Positions 63,334 through 64,000 of a stretch of DNA of 64,000 nucleotides are shown here, piece after piece. Each line of letters starts with the position of its first letter. Position 1 is the stretch's first letter. The translations under genes and the position numbers were made by a program. Under the pieces are notes generated by a model. The model was not told the DNA's origin. It saw nothing but the letters and a program-made list of their open reading frames with translations, and searched no databases. This DNA is from Criblamydia sequanensis CRIB-18 (GTDB lineage Bacteria; Chlamydiota; Chlamydiia; Chlamydiales; Criblamydiaceae): positions 1 to 64,000 of the forward strand of contig NZ_CCEJ010000010.1 in the NCBI RefSeq assembly GCF_000750955.1, given 5' to 3'.

Positions 63334-64000
63334 CTACTCGACTTTTTCAACGGTAACAGGATTCATATCGGGTAGAACTTCTCCATCTACTTCTCTCTCA
63401 ACAGAAGAAAAGGTATAGCTTTTACCATCGATAGGAGTGTAAATATTTTTAGAGGTGGCAATGCGTCCATCACTTAAAATATAGCGCATAGTGGCATACC
63501 AACTATTATCTACTTTTTCCCAAGTCCCCTCTCCAAATTCGCCGTCGGAATCAAAGACCCAAGATCTGATAACTTGCTTTTCAGGATCCCAGGCAATGAT
63601 CTGTTTGCCTTCAAAATCATCCTGTCCATAAACTTTCATTTTAAAATTCTGAGTTATGAAATTCTTGAATTTGTCCCATTGATTGTCCGATAAAATTTCA
63701 ACGTTGTCATCAATATCCGACCACTTACCGATAAACCAAGACAACTCATTGAGATGTTCTGAATCATTTTTTATGGGAGATTCTAATTCAATCTCATTTA
63801 AGGCTTTTACAACCCACTTGTTGTTTTCTTTAGCGTATTCAGCTTGATAAGCGATATGCATCTCGGGACGATCATCAATTTTGATCTTCATCACCCCTTT
63901 TTCAATAGCCTCATCGCTGCTTGGAAATTGGATATCTTTTATCACAATTTCTAAGTGTCTTTTCTGGCTGTCGGCAAATTTTTCCTTGAATAGCTTTTCT
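63334..64000 (-). CDS. NTF2-like (SgcJ/DUF4440-type) protein, cut by the window edge
   Basis: At least 222 residues; the frame stays open to base 64000, so the start is outside the window (a GTG at 63945 would be an internal choice). The visible N-terminal piece (FADSQKRHLEIVIKDIQFP) and the later ELSWFIGKWSD and GKQIIAWDPEKQVIRSWVFD segments resemble SnoaL-like proteins with an added lipocalin-like SgcJ tail. It forms an operon with the Gly-rich gene downstream. Function unknown. Confidence 0.7.
   Translation of the reverse strand, partial: EKLFKEKFADSQKRHLEIVIKDIQFPSSDEAIEKGVMKIKIDDRPEMHIAYQAEYAKENNKWVVKALNEIELESPIKNDSEHLNELSWFIGKWSDIDDNVEILSDNQWDKFKNFITQNFKMKVYGQDDFEGKQIIAWDPEKQVIRSWVFDSDGEFGEGTWEKVDNSWYATMRYILSDGRIATSKNIYTPIDGKSYTFSSVEREVDGEVLPDMNPVTVEKVE

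Noticed and set aside
1-64000. CRISPR array, phage module or intact insertion sequence
   Set aside because: No regularly spaced short repeats, no cas, phage structural or transposase genes were seen on either strand; only MITE-like and tandem repeats are present.

Overview
The window is AT-rich and densely coded. It holds about 57 credible genes, no rRNA or tRNA genes, no intact transposase, and none of the core translation, replication or division genes. The best guess for the host is an environmental (amoeba-associated) member of the Chlamydiota. The reasons are a biotin cluster in the order bioB-bioF-bioD-bioA, as I recall it from Chlamydiaceae; four secreted beta-barrel-type proteins whose mature N-terminus carries a Cys-Cys pair; many signal-peptide proteins; and scattered accessory metabolic genes with degraded gene pieces. 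This is inference; a Legionella-like host is not excluded by sequence reading alone.

Layout. 1-880: a 204-bp-spaced direct repeat and decayed DNA, then an HNH/membrane/DUF1398 fusion gene. 2.2-8.5 kb: a LysR regulator divergent from dabB-dabA, an inorganic-carbon uptake pair in which DabA carries an extra C-terminal domain (DUF6671-like), followed by a SOUL heme-binding protein. 8.5-13.3 kb: an Hsp20-like remnant, crcB with a DUF190 gene, PEP synthase, and a phosphoribosyltransferase/hydrolase pair. 13.4-19.6 kb: cupin, NAD-type formate dehydrogenase, a small membrane protein, upp, a calcium-type P-ATPase and an NTF2-like secreted protein. 19.7-26.3 kb: alcohol dehydrogenase, two copies of a 160-bp mobile repeat (MITE-like, TA-flanked), DUF2177, a secreted sulfotransferase/fucosyltransferase-like pair, a beta-barrel protein and a secreted GMC oxidoreductase. 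26.5-33.5 kb: SDR-DUF2867, ligase-polymerase LigD, a P1B ATPase, a small iron-permease-family protein and alcohol dehydrogenase. 33.6-35.6 kb: a composite pseudogene (SDR head joined to a 2-oxoglutarate oxygenase tail), a beta-barrel protein and an unknown secreted protein. 35.8-40.8 kb: a secreted NadD-like enzyme fused to DUF6624, two GNATs, a stand-alone DUF1398 protein, a beta-CASP nuclease and an Asp/Glu racemase. 41.1-46.7 kb: a winged-helix/DUF6314-like regulator divergent from bioB-F-D-A and a ferritin-like diiron gene. 46.9-50.5 kb: ornithine-cyclodeaminase-family and threonine-dehydratase-family enzymes under a YheO/DauR-type regulator, and an NADP-type alcohol dehydrogenase. 50.6-56 kb: SDRs, a DoxX-like protein, a TspO remnant, a membrane serine hydrolase and a GNAT. 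56.3-64 kb: a beta-propeller protein with a beta-barrel partner, deoC, another beta-barrel protein, a cupin, DUF1653, a Gly-rich secreted protein and a gene cut by the window end.

Strongest leads. (1) A DabA-DUF6671 fusion, which ties an uncharacterised domain to bicarbonate uptake. (2) A diiron (E, ExxH, E, ExxH) protein translationally coupled to the end of a biotin operon whose pimeloyl-making genes (bioC/bioH) are not in the window, with a repeated 22-bp candidate operator in front of bioB. (3) A secreted NadD-like nucleotidyltransferase fused to DUF6624. (4) A two-enzyme operon resembling the BhcB/BhcD steps of the beta-hydroxyaspartate pathway. (5) An HNH-membrane-DUF1398 fusion with a stand-alone paralogue of its tail 36 kb away.
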